Of a stretch of DNA of 64,000 nucleotides, positions 10,218 to 20,900 are shown piece after piece (position 1 is the first letter of the stretch; the number at the start of each line of letters is the position of its first letter). The DNA comes from Bacteroidota bacterium (GTDB lineage: Bacteria; Bacteroidota; Bacteroidia; Chitinophagales; BACL12). The DNA lies in contig JADKEK010000014.1 in NCBI GenBank assembly GCA_016718035.1, positions 1-64,000 of the forward strand. Direction: 5' to 3'. The position numbers were made by a program, and so were the translations under genes. Under the pieces are notes generated by a model that saw nothing but the letters and a program-made list of their open reading frames with translations, was not told where the DNA came from and ran no database searches.

Positions 10218-12649
10218 ACAAAACCCATTTTAACAAGGTGAGCATTTACTTTTTCTTCAAGAGCTTTCACTGCCTTTAACTGCAATGGAATAGGTGTTTC
10301 ATATCGTTCTACCAATTCTTTGATGCGTTGTGTTAAAGCCTGACTTATGCGTTGCATTTCAGTATTTACTGAGTGGTCTAAGTATTGCATCCATTTATCA
10401 TCTACCACCAAGGTTTTAATTTCATCAATAGTTAAAACCTTGTATTTTGCCAAAACTTTTTCTTCGAGTAAATTTTGTAACACGATTATCATTTTGCTTT
10501 GCGTTAACTTATCGTCATTCAATTTCAAGTATTCACCTAAAATTTCATATTCGGCTGCATCGTCTTTACTGCCTTTAATTTTTTTCATCCGCTCCTTTAC
10601 GCTATTTGCTGTAATGCTGTCTTTATCATTTTTGGCATCTGCCATTAAACCTTCTTCGGCTCCATGTTCTTCTTCCATTTCCAAAATTGCAGCTTTTATT
10701 TCTTCTAGCTTAGCTTCCATTTCAATAATAAGATTTTTCTCCTCTACAAAAAAGCGTTTGATCACTAGTTTTTTTGGCACTAATTCACATTCCCATATTT
10801 CTTCCTTCCTTGCTGACTTCACTAATACTAATTCCGCTTTCCATCCACTATCGCTGATGATGTAACAATCATCCTGCATTACTTCACTCCAATAATTCAT
10901 CAAGTGTTGGTATACGTCGTAATTATCTATTAACTTCAGTTTTGAAAAGGTTTCCAATATATCTTCAGAAATATCATGAATCACCTTCTTGGGTTTTACA
11001 CCTGCATCCATAGCTTTCAATACCGGAATAGTTTTCTTTTTCCAGCTTTCAAAAACCTCCACTACTTTTTTACCATAGCCGGTAAATTCAGGATGCGCAA
11101 ATATGGTAGTTTTGATGTTGGATTTTTCTATTTTCAAATCGCTATACTCGGCTTTTTCATTGGAGGTAAACAATACATTTTTAAGCGAAGGGTAAACCGT
11201 CCAGTAACGGGAAAGATTTTCAATATCCACATTGGGAATCCCACCTTGTAAATGAGCTGCAATGTCCTGTATATCTTCTTCTTCCTGGCTGTCGATGTAT
11301 CGGGGTAAATTGAGGTTGTATTCTTTGGCTTCAATTTCATTGATTGGAACAATGCGGCTATATTTAGGTAATTCCAATTGTTTGTTGAACACATCCACAA
11401 TCTTGTGTATGTCCTGAGAGCGTAACTGATTTTTAGGTCCGGGTTTCATGAAACCTTTGCTGGCATCTATCATAAACACTGCTTTGCGATTGTTGGCATT
11501 TTCCTTATCTATCACAATCAGGCAAGCCGGAATACCTGTGCCAAAGAAAAGATTTGCAGGCAAACCAATAATACCCTTTATATACCCTTTTTTAATTAAA
11601 TTCTTACGTATTTCAGCCTCTGCATTACCGCGAAATAAAACACCATGTGGTAAAATAACTGCAGCTTTACCTTTACTCTTTAATGAACGCAACATGTGCA
11701 ATAGGAAAGCATAATCTCCATTTTTAGTTGGCGGTATACCAAAGCCTTTGAATCGCCCATAATCAGTGCCGTTAGAAAAAAGTTGGGTGTTTTCATCTCC
11801 TTCGGTATCATAAACCCCATTGCTCCAGTTTTTAGAAGAGAAGGGAGGATTTGCCACTATAAAATCGAATTGCTTTAAGCCACCATTATCTTCTGTAAAC
11901 TGAGGATCGCTTAGTGTACTGTTCCCGGTGCATTTAATTAAAGCTGTAGGGCAATCGTGCAATACCATATTCATGCGCGCTAACCCGGCTGTAGCACTTT
12001 CCTTTTCCTGGCCATATATAGTAATCTTTTTTTCAGCTTCGTCAGCAACTTTTAACAACAATGAACCCGAACCACAGGTCGGGTCATAAATTGTAGTATC
12101 GGCATTAGTATTATTATTATTAATACCAATAATTTTTGCCATGATTCGGCTAACCTCTGCAGGAGTATAAAATTGTCCTTTGCTTTTACCACTTTCAGTT
12201 GCGAAATTTCGCATGAGGTATTCATAAGCATCATCCAATAAATCATCACCTTCTGCTTTATTTTTACTGAAATTGAGTCCTTCGAAAATAGCAATCAGTT
12301 TAGTTAGCCTTTCTACTTTCTCTTTTCCTGTGCCTAGCTTTTCAGGATTGTCAAAATCCACTTTGATTGAACCTAATGATTTATTAGCTTCTTCAATAGG
12401 TCCAATAATTTTTTTATTAATGTCGTCACCGATGGTGGTCTTGCCTTTTAAAGCAACCATATCGGTAAAGCTTGCACCAGGTGGAACCGTGATTGGTGCG
12501 TAAGGCACACCTGCATATTTATCGCTGATGTACTTGATGAAAAGCATAATGAGTACATAGTCTTTATATTCGCTGGCATCCATGCCACCTCTCAATTCAT
12601 CGCAACTTTTCCATATAGAAGAGTAGAGTTCAGATTTTTTAATTGCCAT
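10208..12649 (-). CDS. hsdM: Type I restriction-modification methyltransferase subunit M
   Basis: An 813-residue N6-adenine DNA methyltransferase. The helical HsdM_N domain covers about residues 5-135 and the SAM-binding catalytic domain about 140-480, with motif I YDPTCGSGSLL near 188-198 and the catalytic NPPF at about 267-270. A C-terminal extension of about 330 residues includes acidic coiled-coil-like stretches (LEEIKAAILEMEEEHGAEEG). This long form exists in part of the HsdM family; classical HsdM proteins are about 500 residues. The gene is intact and heads the hsd transcript, preceded by an A/T-rich 116-base gap. It should methylate the HsdS target whether or not HsdR works. Confidence 0.92.
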   Translation of the reverse strand: MAIKKSELYSSIWKSCDELRGGMDASEYKDYVLIMLFIKYISDKYAGVPYAPITVPPGASFTDMVALKGKTTIGDDINKKIIGPIEEANKSLGSIKVDFDNPEKLGTGKEKVERLTKLIAIFEGLNFSKNKAEGDDLLDDAYEYLMRNFATESGKSKGQFYTPAEVSRIMAKIIGINNNNTNADTTIYDPTCGSGSLLLKVADEAEKKITIYGQEKESATAGLARMNMVLHDCPTALIKCTGNSTLSDPQFTEDNGGLKQFDFIVANPPFSSKNWSNGVYDTEGDENTQLFSNGTDYGRFKGFGIPPTKNGDYAFLLHMLRSLKSKGKAAVILPHGVLFRGNAEAEIRKNLIKKGYIKGIIGLPANLFFGTGIPACLIVIDKENANNRKAVFMIDASKGFMKPGPKNQLRSQDIHKIVDVFNKQLELPKYSRIVPINEIEAKEYNLNLPRYIDSQEEEDIQDIAAHLQGGIPNVDIENLSRYWTVYPSLKNVLFTSNEKAEYSDLKIEKSNIKTTIFAHPEFTGYGKKVVEVFESWKKKTIPVLKAMDAGVKPKKVIHDISEDILETFSKLKLIDNYDVYQHLMNYWSEVMQDDCYIISDSGWKAELVLVKSARKEEIWECELVPKKLVIKRFFVEEKNLIIEMEAKLEEIKAAILEMEEEHGAEEGLMADAKNDKDSITANSVKERMKKIKGSKDDAAEYEILGEYLKLNDDKLTQSKMIIVLQNLLEEKVLAKYKVLTIDEIKTLVVDDKWMQYLDHSVNTEMQRISQALTQRIKELVERYETPIPLQLKAVKALEEKVNAHLVKMGFVWS

Positions 12650-12765
12650 TACCTTTCAGTCAATTTTTTTTATTAATTAAATTTTCAATTTTAAAAAACG
12701 TTTTTTCATTTTTTGATTATTTACAATCATTTTATTGCAATTTAAGTCCGCATTTTTCATGTAAA

Positions 12766-13101
12766 TTATGCCTGTTGCGTTTTAAAAATAATCCATTTTT
12801 GAAAAACTTCAATCAAGTCTTGATAACAAATATCTCGAATATCTTTATAACATTTTTCAGGCTTTTGCTTCTTCTTTATATAAAAATGTAAAGCTTTCGA
12901 ATGCCGCAGTAATTGAGATCCTTTGAAAAAATTAAGCGGCAAATTCTCATTAAGCCATTGAAACAACTCTAAATATTTATCAAATTGTTTCTCAATTACT
13001 TCAAAAGTTTCTTTCATATCATATGATTCTTTCAGCGCTATTGCTGCTGAAAAGAGTTTGCGAAATTTCTGGGATTTATAAACGTTGGAATAGGTTTTCA
13101 T
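12766..13101 (-). CDS. Hypothetical protein upstream of hsdM
   Basis: A 111-residue frame on the hsd strand, 116 bases before hsdM. The predicted protein is basic and helical (for example MKETFEVIEKQFDKYLELFQ, then LHFYIKKKQKPEK) with no signal peptide, membrane segment or motif I recognise. Base composition matches the A/T-rich hsd island. It could be a small regulator or accessory protein of the R-M locus, or a remnant. There is no homology evidence, only length and context. Confidence 0.4.
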   Translation of the reverse strand: MKTYSNVYKSQKFRKLFSAAIALKESYDMKETFEVIEKQFDKYLELFQWLNENLPLNFFKGSQLLRHSKALHFYIKKKQKPEKCYKDIRDICYQDLIEVFQKWIIFKTQQA

Positions 13102-13479
13102 TTCTTTCTTTTAAAACTTAATTTGTGATACATGAACTTCAACTTATGTCCCTTATGAGATATTGATTTTAATGCCTCTTAAGCCAAATTGTTATGTTCT
13201 AAAAAAAGGTTGCTTTAATTGGGATTTTCGGTTTCTCAAACATACATTACAAACGGTTTCGAACAAAATATACGACCAAAATACACAATACAGTTTTAAT
13301 TTAATATGTGTCACAATTAAAGTAAATTTAAATACTAAAATTATTACTAAATAGGGAATAAAAGCAAATAAAAGCAAATAATTAATTGTTTTACCATGTC
13401 ACAAAAAACCAAAATTGCAAAATACCGATCAAAAACCCATGTTTACCCGTTAAAACCAACTAAGTACAATATGCCCCCC
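13102..13479. other. A/T-rich spacer between the hsd island and core genes
   Basis: A 378-base stretch of very low GC separating the defence island from the peptide-binding lipoprotein gene. The only structure I see is a tandem 10-base repeat (AAAGCAAATA twice, 13361-13380). There is no tRNA, no clear terminator and no attachment site. Confidence 0.5.
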
Positions 13480-15108
13480 TCACCCCTTCCTCACCCTCTT
13501 CAACTCCAACATATTCAACGCATTGGGCCTTAGGCCGGTGATGTTGTTTTGCACAAAACGATATACCTCATCATAAAATAGCGGGACTACCGGGGCTTGT
13601 TGCATGAGGATGCTGTCCATTTGGTAGTAGAGGGTTTTGCGGAGGGTTTCGTCGCTTTCGGCTACGGCTATGGTGTAGAGGCTGTCGAATTGGGGGTTGT
13701 GGAAGCGGGTGTAATTGGGTGGTGCTTCGCTGCCTCCGTAAAATACAGTGAGGTAATTTTCGGCATCGGCGTAGTCTGCAATCCAGCTGGAGCGGAATAA
13801 TACGGTGCTGGCGTTTAATCGCATTTCGCGCAATAATCTTGGGTCTACGGTTTCAACTTTTATGGCGATGCCAATGTCTTCCAGTTTATCTTTTACATAA
13901 ATGGCGATGTCCTGATACTGCTCAGTGGTGTGCAATACAATTTCGGGTAGCCCTACCCCATTTTCAAAACCGGCTGCTGCCAATAATTGTAATGCGGTAT
14001 CCGGATTAAAAGTATAGCCATAATGTGGATGTTTGTCCTGAGGCAATAAACTCGGTGGCACTATTCCTCCGGTGGCAGCAATTCCTCTGTTGTTTTTTAA
14101 AAATAATAACATCTCGTCTTTATCAAATCCGTAATTAATGGCCTTGCGGACTTCGATAAAGGATAGTGGATTTTCTTTTACAATGGGGAGACTGGTATCC
14201 ATTAAAATGGAAAAATATTCCACGTTCAGATAAGGTCCTTTCAGCAGTTTAATTTTGTCGTTATATTTTTCCTGGAGATTACCTTCCTTGGTTAAAATAT
14301 TATCTTTTAATGCAGCATCAATATCGCTCACAAAATCTAATTCTCCCGATAAAAATTTTAAAAATTCCGTTGATTTATTGGTGTTAAATTGAATATTCAC
14401 CGCATCGAGATAAGGTAATTTATTGCCCTGCTCATCGCGTTCAAAATAATTTTCAAATTTGTGTAGAATTAATAATTCGCCTTCCTCCCATTTTAAAAAT
14501 TTAAATGGTCCTGTTCCTACGGGGTGACTACGAAAATCTTTGCCGTAAAGGTCTATGGCTTCTTTTGGCACTACCGAACAATATTGAATACTCAATCGCT
14601 GCAAAAACGGAGCAAAAGGTTGTTGCAATTTAATTTTTACTGTGCTGTCGTTAATGGCATAAAAAGGACTGATACTATCTACAATATTTTGAAAAACCCA
14701 ATTGCCTCTGGCGGCAGTTGTAGGGTCAATTAAACGATAAAATGAATATACCACATCCGCTGCAACCAATTTTCGCCCTTTGCCATTGGGGAAACAGGCA
14801 TCGTCGTGAAAAAATACATCGTTGCGCAAATGAAAAGTATAGGTTTTTCTGTCGTCTGCAATTTCCCAACTTTTGGCAAGACATGGCATTACATTTAACG
14901 CGGTGTCTAATTGCACCAAACCACTAAATAATTGATTTACACTCCAGGTATTCGATTGATCGCTGGCAAATGCAGGATCAAGTGAAGTTAAAGGCGTTGC
15001 CAGATTTAAACGAAAAATGGTTTTATCGGCATTTTCACTTTCATGGCGACATGATGAAATCATTACCACCAAAAACAAAAAACAAACAGCTATCCTATTT
15101 ATTTGCAT
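13480..15108 (-). CDS. Peptide/oligopeptide-binding lipoprotein (DppA/OppA family, SBP_bac_5)
   Basis: A 542-residue substrate-binding protein of a peptide-type ABC transporter. The lipobox ends at Cys20 (VVMISSC), so the mature protein is a membrane-anchored lipoprotein. Family signatures include LDPAFASD near the N-terminus, the PCLAKSWEIADDRKTYTFHL block with DVVYSFYRL, and VGTGPFKF in the middle. No permease or ATPase gene lies beside it, so the partner must be elsewhere. A TAATTTTG box ends 5 bases before the ATG, so the mRNA may be leaderless. Confidence 0.88.
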   Translation of the reverse strand: MQINRIAVCFLFLVVMISSCRHESENADKTIFRLNLATPLTSLDPAFASDQSNTWSVNQLFSGLVQLDTALNVMPCLAKSWEIADDRKTYTFHLRNDVFFHDDACFPNGKGRKLVAADVVYSFYRLIDPTTAARGNWVFQNIVDSISPFYAINDSTVKIKLQQPFAPFLQRLSIQYCSVVPKEAIDLYGKDFRSHPVGTGPFKFLKWEEGELLILHKFENYFERDEQGNKLPYLDAVNIQFNTNKSTEFLKFLSGELDFVSDIDAALKDNILTKEGNLQEKYNDKIKLLKGPYLNVEYFSILMDTSLPIVKENPLSFIEVRKAINYGFDKDEMLLFLKNNRGIAATGGIVPPSLLPQDKHPHYGYTFNPDTALQLLAAAGFENGVGLPEIVLHTTEQYQDIAIYVKDKLEDIGIAIKVETVDPRLLREMRLNASTVLFRSSWIADYADAENYLTVFYGGSEAPPNYTRFHNPQFDSLYTIAVAESDETLRKTLYYQMDSILMQQAPVVPLFYDEVYRFVQNNITGLRPNALNMLELKRVRKG

Positions 15109-15121
15109 CGCAACAAAATTA
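15106..15121 (-). promoter_or_regulatory. -7 box directly before the start codon of the peptide-binding lipoprotein gene
   Basis: TAATTTTG on the minus strand (15121-15114) fits the Bacteroidota -7 consensus TAnnTTTG. Only five bases (TTGCG) separate it from the ATG, placing the likely transcription start at or next to the start codon. No good TTTG -33 box is seen at the usual distance. Confidence 0.4.
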
Positions 15122-15138
15122 CACCAAACAAAAGGGTT

Positions 15139-16740
15139 TTAGTTGGAAATACGTCGGTAAATCTCCACATACAAGCCCGAAGAAGTATAATTATCAAGGC
15201 TTTCGAGCGGTTGATAAGGTGTTTCGGGACCGGTAGTTACATACACCCTCAACAGCTCATAATTGAGTTTATACGTCTCCCACCATTGTAATACGATGTC
15301 GATATTATTTTTGTTTTTGCCGGTATTATGTATGTTGGTGCGGACAAATATTTCGGGTTTTTGTGTAACAATATGCTCCATATATTCTTTGGTCATTTGT
15401 TCAAAATAGGGATGGTATTCAAACAAAGGATACATATACAAATACCCTGAAGCTGATTTACGATTGGCATAAAATAACAATTCCGGTTCGTTGGTCATGG
15501 TGCCGATTACTTTATTACTATCACTTATTGAACGAATATAATTTCCAATTGCAGGGGCATCGGCAAATATGGCGTAATTGGCCATTTTGCGACTGTATGT
15601 TTCACCATTTATTTGGAACATATCATAATTCCTAAAACCGAAAATAAAAAACTGCAAGGTGGCTATAACAAACACAGCAGGTGCAAAATAATTTTTGAGT
15701 TTATTGGAGATGATTTTACTTCCATCCACCAAAAAATAAGCGGCTGCTATGGCTACCGCAGGATGTAAAAAAATAAAATAATGTTTACGGAAATACAATC
15801 CCGGCACAACGGCTAATGCAGATAATAAAACGATGAGCCACAATATCCACCATTTTTTTTGTTGATAGAAAACAATACTCCAAACCAATGCCAACAGACT
15901 TATTACCACAAATACCCAACTATTTAAAAATATATCGCGGTAGTTGGTAACGAATAAATATCTGCCCACAATTCCATTAACCATAGTGGCATATTCTCTG
16001 CCATAAATAAAACAGAAAAATATAAAATTAGCCATCAAGTCGTGGTATTGCAGATAACCCAATAGCAATGCGGCTGGCAACAAGCCACCGATTACCCAAA
16101 TTAACAATTTAAAATAAGATACGGTTTTCGGTTTGTAAACTAAAAATACAACAAGTGCCATTACGCCATAAATAGCGCCCGGTTGTTTCATCAAACAGGA
16201 AAGGCATAACATCACACCTGAAAAAAACAACCATAACCATTTTTGTTTGCTGAGATATTGTATCATCATCCATAAACCCGCACAACCAAAAAACACTACA
16301 AATACTTCCGCATTAGATAAAATTGATTCAGCCGGAAAAGAAAGTGAAATAATTAAAAATGTTGCCGCAGCATATATACCTGTTCGTTTGGAAAATAAAA
16401 ATGAAACACAACCAAATAAAAAAAATGTTGTGGCCAAATGCATAAACAATCCCGTTAACCGAATGGCAGCAACACTTTCACCAAATACCGCAAATACCGA
16501 AGCATACATATAATACACCCCCGGAAATTTCATGTTATAAATAACATCATAAGGTAAATTGCCTTGTAAAATTTGTTGACCGGCATACGCGTATTCGCCT
16601 TCGTCGCGGTCGAATGGAATATTGAGCAAGTTGAGCCTCAAGTATAATGTAATGGCAACAGCTAATTCAAGTACCAACATATCGAAAACCGATACATTAT
16701 TGGTTTGCTGAAGTTGTTGATTACTTTGGCTTGTTTGCAT
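15139..16740 (-). CDS. Glycosyltransferase family 39-type integral membrane protein
   Basis: A 533-residue polytopic membrane protein with about 10-12 hydrophobic segments. Near residues 43-52, FDRDEGEYAY in the first loop is the acidic catalytic signature of the PMT/ArnT-like GT39 group (PMT_2). It is followed by the GVYYMYASVFAVFGES region typical of lipid-linked sugar transferases. It probably moves a sugar from a polyprenyl phosphate donor to a lipid, glycan or protein on the periplasmic face; the acceptor is unknown. The C-terminal third is soluble. It starts 30 bases upstream of the peptide-binding lipoprotein gene on the same strand. Confidence 0.8.
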   Translation of the reverse strand: MQTSQSNQQLQQTNNVSVFDMLVLELAVAITLYLRLNLLNIPFDRDEGEYAYAGQQILQGNLPYDVIYNMKFPGVYYMYASVFAVFGESVAAIRLTGLFMHLATTFFLFGCVSFLFSKRTGIYAAATFLIISLSFPAESILSNAEVFVVFFGCAGLWMMIQYLSKQKWLWLFFSGVMLCLSCLMKQPGAIYGVMALVVFLVYKPKTVSYFKLLIWVIGGLLPAALLLGYLQYHDLMANFIFFCFIYGREYATMVNGIVGRYLFVTNYRDIFLNSWVFVVISLLALVWSIVFYQQKKWWILWLIVLLSALAVVPGLYFRKHYFIFLHPAVAIAAAYFLVDGSKIISNKLKNYFAPAVFVIATLQFFIFGFRNYDMFQINGETYSRKMANYAIFADAPAIGNYIRSISDSNKVIGTMTNEPELLFYANRKSASGYLYMYPLFEYHPYFEQMTKEYMEHIVTQKPEIFVRTNIHNTGKNKNNIDIVLQWWETYKLNYELLRVYVTTGPETPYQPLESLDNYTSSGLYVEIYRRISN

Positions 16741-16872
16741 TTGAGGTTTTAGCTGCTAAAAATAACAATTAATTCAATACCCGTTCAGTGTTTTGTTTTA
16801 CACAACAAATCAAGTAAGCAGCTTATTATGATCTCAAGCATTGATTGAGTAGTAGTAAAAAGTTACCGATAT

Positions 16873-17914
16873 TTATTTCAATTCATGAATAACCAGTTCA
16901 CAAAATTCCTGCTCTTCTTTAAATTGATATTTTTGATAAAATTGTAATGAAGCCAGAAAATATTTTTCAGTAAATGTTGGAAAAATAATATCGAGTTTTG
17001 CTAGAACTCATCTCAAAAATAGGTTTGCGTTTGTATTTTCAAGTATTCGCTCTTTAGCCGAGGCGCTTGAAGCAGCCCATACTGGAGGAAGTACGGGCAA
17101 TTCAAGCAACGAAGGATAAAGAGCGAAGACGTAGAAAAGACGCCAAAGTTATTTTTGAGATGAGTTCTTTACATTCCGGACAAATAATAGATGGTTTTTT
17201 ATCGGACTCATCCAATGAATTACTGCCATTTAAAACACAAGCATACTGAATACAATGTTGTAGCCCTAACATGTGCAAAAATTCATGTGTGGTTGTTTTT
17301 ATCAGTCTATTCAATACTAATTGACGAGCACTATCTGTATCATAATCACCATATCGGGCGAAGGAAGTAATGCCGATTTTTTCTTTGGTATTGGCCTGAC
17401 CAAATACAAAATTCCAACCATCTCCGGGATAAATATCGCGTTGTGTTAAGCCCATGATTCCTAAAGCGTCTTTCTCCAATAAAGGGCGAATAATTTCATC
17501 TAACAACAACTGACTATTAAGTTGTTCATCGCGGAAATAATGGGTTGGGAATAATTGTGCGTTTATAGATGGCAGCACCGTAACTTCATAACCAAAAATG
17601 GTAGTTAAATAAGTCGCAACATCGGCAATCAGCGAAAATTCTTCCTCATGAATAATATCGATGGGTAAAATATAAAAGGTAGCCTCAGCATTATTGCTAT
17701 CAATTGGTGTGTCCTCGCGAAACTCTTCCAGTGTTTGACCCAACTCCTGTTGCTCATATAACCATTCTCCGGGTTGAGGTGTGGAGAGGGTATCATATAA
17801 TTCGGCCAACTGCGTTGTTGACGATTCTGCAGGTTGGTTTCGATGATTACTGCATCCCGCTGTGAAATACAAAACGGGAAGCAGTAGTATCATCCATTTA
17901 ATTTTCGAGTACAA
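16873..17914 (-). pseudogene. Archaemetzincin-like zinc metalloprotease lipoprotein, 3' end split by a MITE-like insertion
   Basis: The main part (17169-17914) encodes a signal peptide with a lipobox (FTAGC, Cys21) and, near residues 209-220, HEFLHMLGLQHC. This is the HExxHxxGxxHC zinc site of archaemetzincins, followed by a second Cys and a CPEC pair, as in the family's C-terminal zinc cluster. A 166-bp inverted-repeat element then interrupts the gene. Reading through it gives a false tail (LISKITLASFLRLRSLSFVA) ending at 17102. The original C-terminus resumes at 17002 and stops at 16873 (KLDIIFPTFTEKYFLASLQF, then CELVIHELK). Removing the element restores one frame. The catalytic domain is complete, so the truncated protein could still work. 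Confidence 0.78.
17003..17168. mobile_element. 166-bp MITE-like element with perfect 19-bp terminal inverted repeats
   Basis: The ends are exact inverted copies of AGAACTCATCTCAAAAATA (17003-17021 and 17150-17168). The homology continues imperfectly inwards: CGCTCTTTAGCC on the left pairs with CGCTCTTTATCC read from the right, and GCTTGAAGC with GCTTGAATT. The whole element could thus fold as a long hairpin. It encodes no transposase. The target in the metalloprotease gene was probably TGTAAAGCAAAA, and at most a 2-base AG duplication is visible. It resembles a non-autonomous derivative of an IS whose full copy lies elsewhere. Confidence 0.75.
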
Positions 17915-20900
17915 ATTGTTTAGTGATTATTTTATCCGACATTTTTATCGTTACCACATAAACACCGGCTGCCTGATTTTCCATACTAAAATGTACGGTT
18001 TCATCCTGCACGCGCTGAACACTTTGTGTATGAATTGTTTTTCCTGTTATATCTGCAACTGTTATATCCGCATCGCTTAATTGCGCAAAATCCAAATCAA
18101 TAAATATTTCATTTTGAGCTGGGTTAGGATATAAATTCACTTCATCAGCAGGTTTAACAAAAGTTTCAACCGGAGTATAATTACCCACAATAAATTGCAT
18201 GTAAATCAACCCACCAAAATCGGCTTCAAATGATTTAATAAATGTACCGTCAATTTCTTTAGTTCTGAAATATCCCGAACCATCACTGTTTGCCCACCAG
18301 CTTAATCCATCTTCACCGTAATCCCATAAATACAATTCGTAACAACCATCTTCAAGAATTAAAGTGTCTTTGTAAACAGTATTATCCGAAAAAGATGTTC
18401 TTTCTAAAATAGTATTCCCATTTTCATCATACACAAATAAATCGTTTTCGTGTGATGCTGTATTGGTTCTTGTTTCTACAATAAATTCTGATGGATATGT
18501 CGGCGGAATAGCTAATGGTGTTGTGATAGAATTATTATATACATATTCATCTGTTCCACCATTTGGGCTGCTTATGGTTGCAATAAATTCAGTACCTGAA
18601 CCATTCCATCCGAAATTAGGTAAGGTAACTTCTTCACTTTCCATAAAAGCTAAATTACCTGTCCAGGTATAAGTGTCCTGGTCGTAATCTTTAATGCCAA
18701 AAGTGATATCTAATTTAGTTAATGCCGTTGCACCTGTATTGGTGATGCGCACTATCGGATTATTACAAATTGGATTTTTGCGTTGTTGCATATCATCATC
18801 GCTTGGTGCAATAATGGCATCCAATCTTGCATCTAAATTAAAATTAGGTTCACCATACGTTACCAATTGCACTGAAGTAACATAAGTAGGCACACTACCA
18901 GCATTATTCCAAGTATAATCTTCAGCTGAATAATCAAATGTATAGGTATTGCCCGGAGTAACTTCAGGTGTTAATTCATAATCGTAGGTCCATACTTCAG
19001 CACCCGGACACCAGTTTGCTCTGTCATAAACCCAAGTTCCACCTTGCGGATAAACAGGATTTACATCGCAGTTATCTCTCCAAACTTCTTTACTCCAAAC
19101 AGTGCTGCCATTTACTTTAAAATAATGGTCGCGCGCACAAAATTCGGAGCAGTTAGCCGTGCCACCAAAACCGTGACCTGTTGCGCGAATTTTTACGCGT
19201 GAATTTTTTGCATTGGCAGGAATGGTAACTGTTTGCGGAGGTGTTAAATCATCGAATGAAGGTGTTAATCCATACCCATAAAAGCCATACCATAAATTAG
19301 TCACCGCAATTGGGTCGCGCGGAGGTGTTCCTTCAATAAATAATAATTCTAGGTCTAATAATTCTTGCCAGTTACCTGCATTTAAATGCACTGAATCGTG
19401 TAATAAAGGACGGTAATCGCTTAAATCGAAAGTCCAAGTAAATCCTTCACCTAAATCTAAACCAATACCATAAGGTGTAATATATCGTGCTAATTCATGC
19501 GTAATTACTACTTCATAAGGTTCGCCATAATATTCCAAATCGCTGTTTACAATATTATCGGTTGCATCAACTAAAGTTGAATCGGCAATAGTGCCATCTG
19601 CATTATACGTGTATACATAAAATTCTGCCGGATAAACCAACATCGAATCTGTTGCTGTTAATGGGTCCGCAGGGTCGTAAATAATTAATGCAATTGGGTC
19701 GGTAATTACTTCTTCAACAACTAAAACTGAATCGATATGACTAACAAATTCGCCTTGGTCAAATTTTACAATTGGACGTGTTGAAATTTTATTAATATTT
19801 CTAAATATATCACCCGAATACATAAAACGTTCAACAGCACCAACCAATGCTAAATCGTTATCGCTAACCACATCAGGTTCTGTTAATCCGTTGCCATCGT
19901 TGAAATTATAATACAATAATAAATTAGCTGCATTAGGATGTGCGCCATCTAAATCTTTATACATATAAGCTGCAATAGTTGCTGCATCTAATTCCACATT
20001 CCAAATAGCAAATTCATCCATATTACCAGCATAACTTTCGCTGCCACCCCAATTGCCTTTTCCTAATCGCAATTTATCGATGCCTTCCATCAATTTTGTT
20101 TTGCCGGTACCGGAATGCCATTTTTAGTAAATGCCCAATGGGTCCAGTTGGCCTCATAATCTGCAGCCACAGCCGCTTTGTTAATACGGTCGTAACCACC
20201 ATCATCACCGGCATCCCAATACACATTACTATCGCTCCATGGGGTATGACTATTTAATACTCTTGCTCCACTGCTTGTAACAGCTTCGAATGTTGTTCCG
20301 TTTTGTGGTTGAAAATCTGCATTTCCCTGTGACCAAAATGCAACAGTAACCTGGTCGCTTAATCCGGATAAAGGATTGCCAATTACATCAGCATAATCAG
20401 GTGTCAAAAATTCAACATATTTATCGTTGGTATTTGATGTAAGCAATGAGAAATAAGGAGTGGTTGTCATACTTGTCATGTATGATAATCCGGTTGCTGT
20501 GGTATTATCATAAGTAATTTCAATAATAATATTGGATAAACCATCCCAGTAAAAAGGTGTTGTAAAATCTACACCATCCCAACCTAAATCGAATGTCGTA
20601 TTTTGATTATACACTTCCGTAAATCCTGATTCAAAAACGTTGGAAACAAATTCAGTCAGCACTGAAGATTTCATACGAATACTTAAATGTTTCATTTCAT
20701 CACCCGGGCTATTTATTTCGAAATCCATACCGGTGATATTGCCGGGAGTTAAACCAGCTGCCGTTAATTCATCTGCACGCCATAAAATTTGTGTTCTGCC
20801 TACCGGATAAGCTGTATAAAAAGGATAAAATGCATAACTATCGGCAACACCTGATTGATAACTGTTATAGGTAATGGTATCGTCGTAAACAATTGAATAT

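Noticed and set aside
13192..13377. 61-residue minus-strand frame in the hsd/core spacer
   Set aside because: Very A/T-rich DNA gives open frames by chance; the hydrophobic product has no context or motif support.
17067..17249. 60-residue plus-strand frame as a transposase remnant
   Set aside because: It starts inside the MITE-like element and runs on into the metalloprotease gene on the opposite strand; no transposase motif is present.
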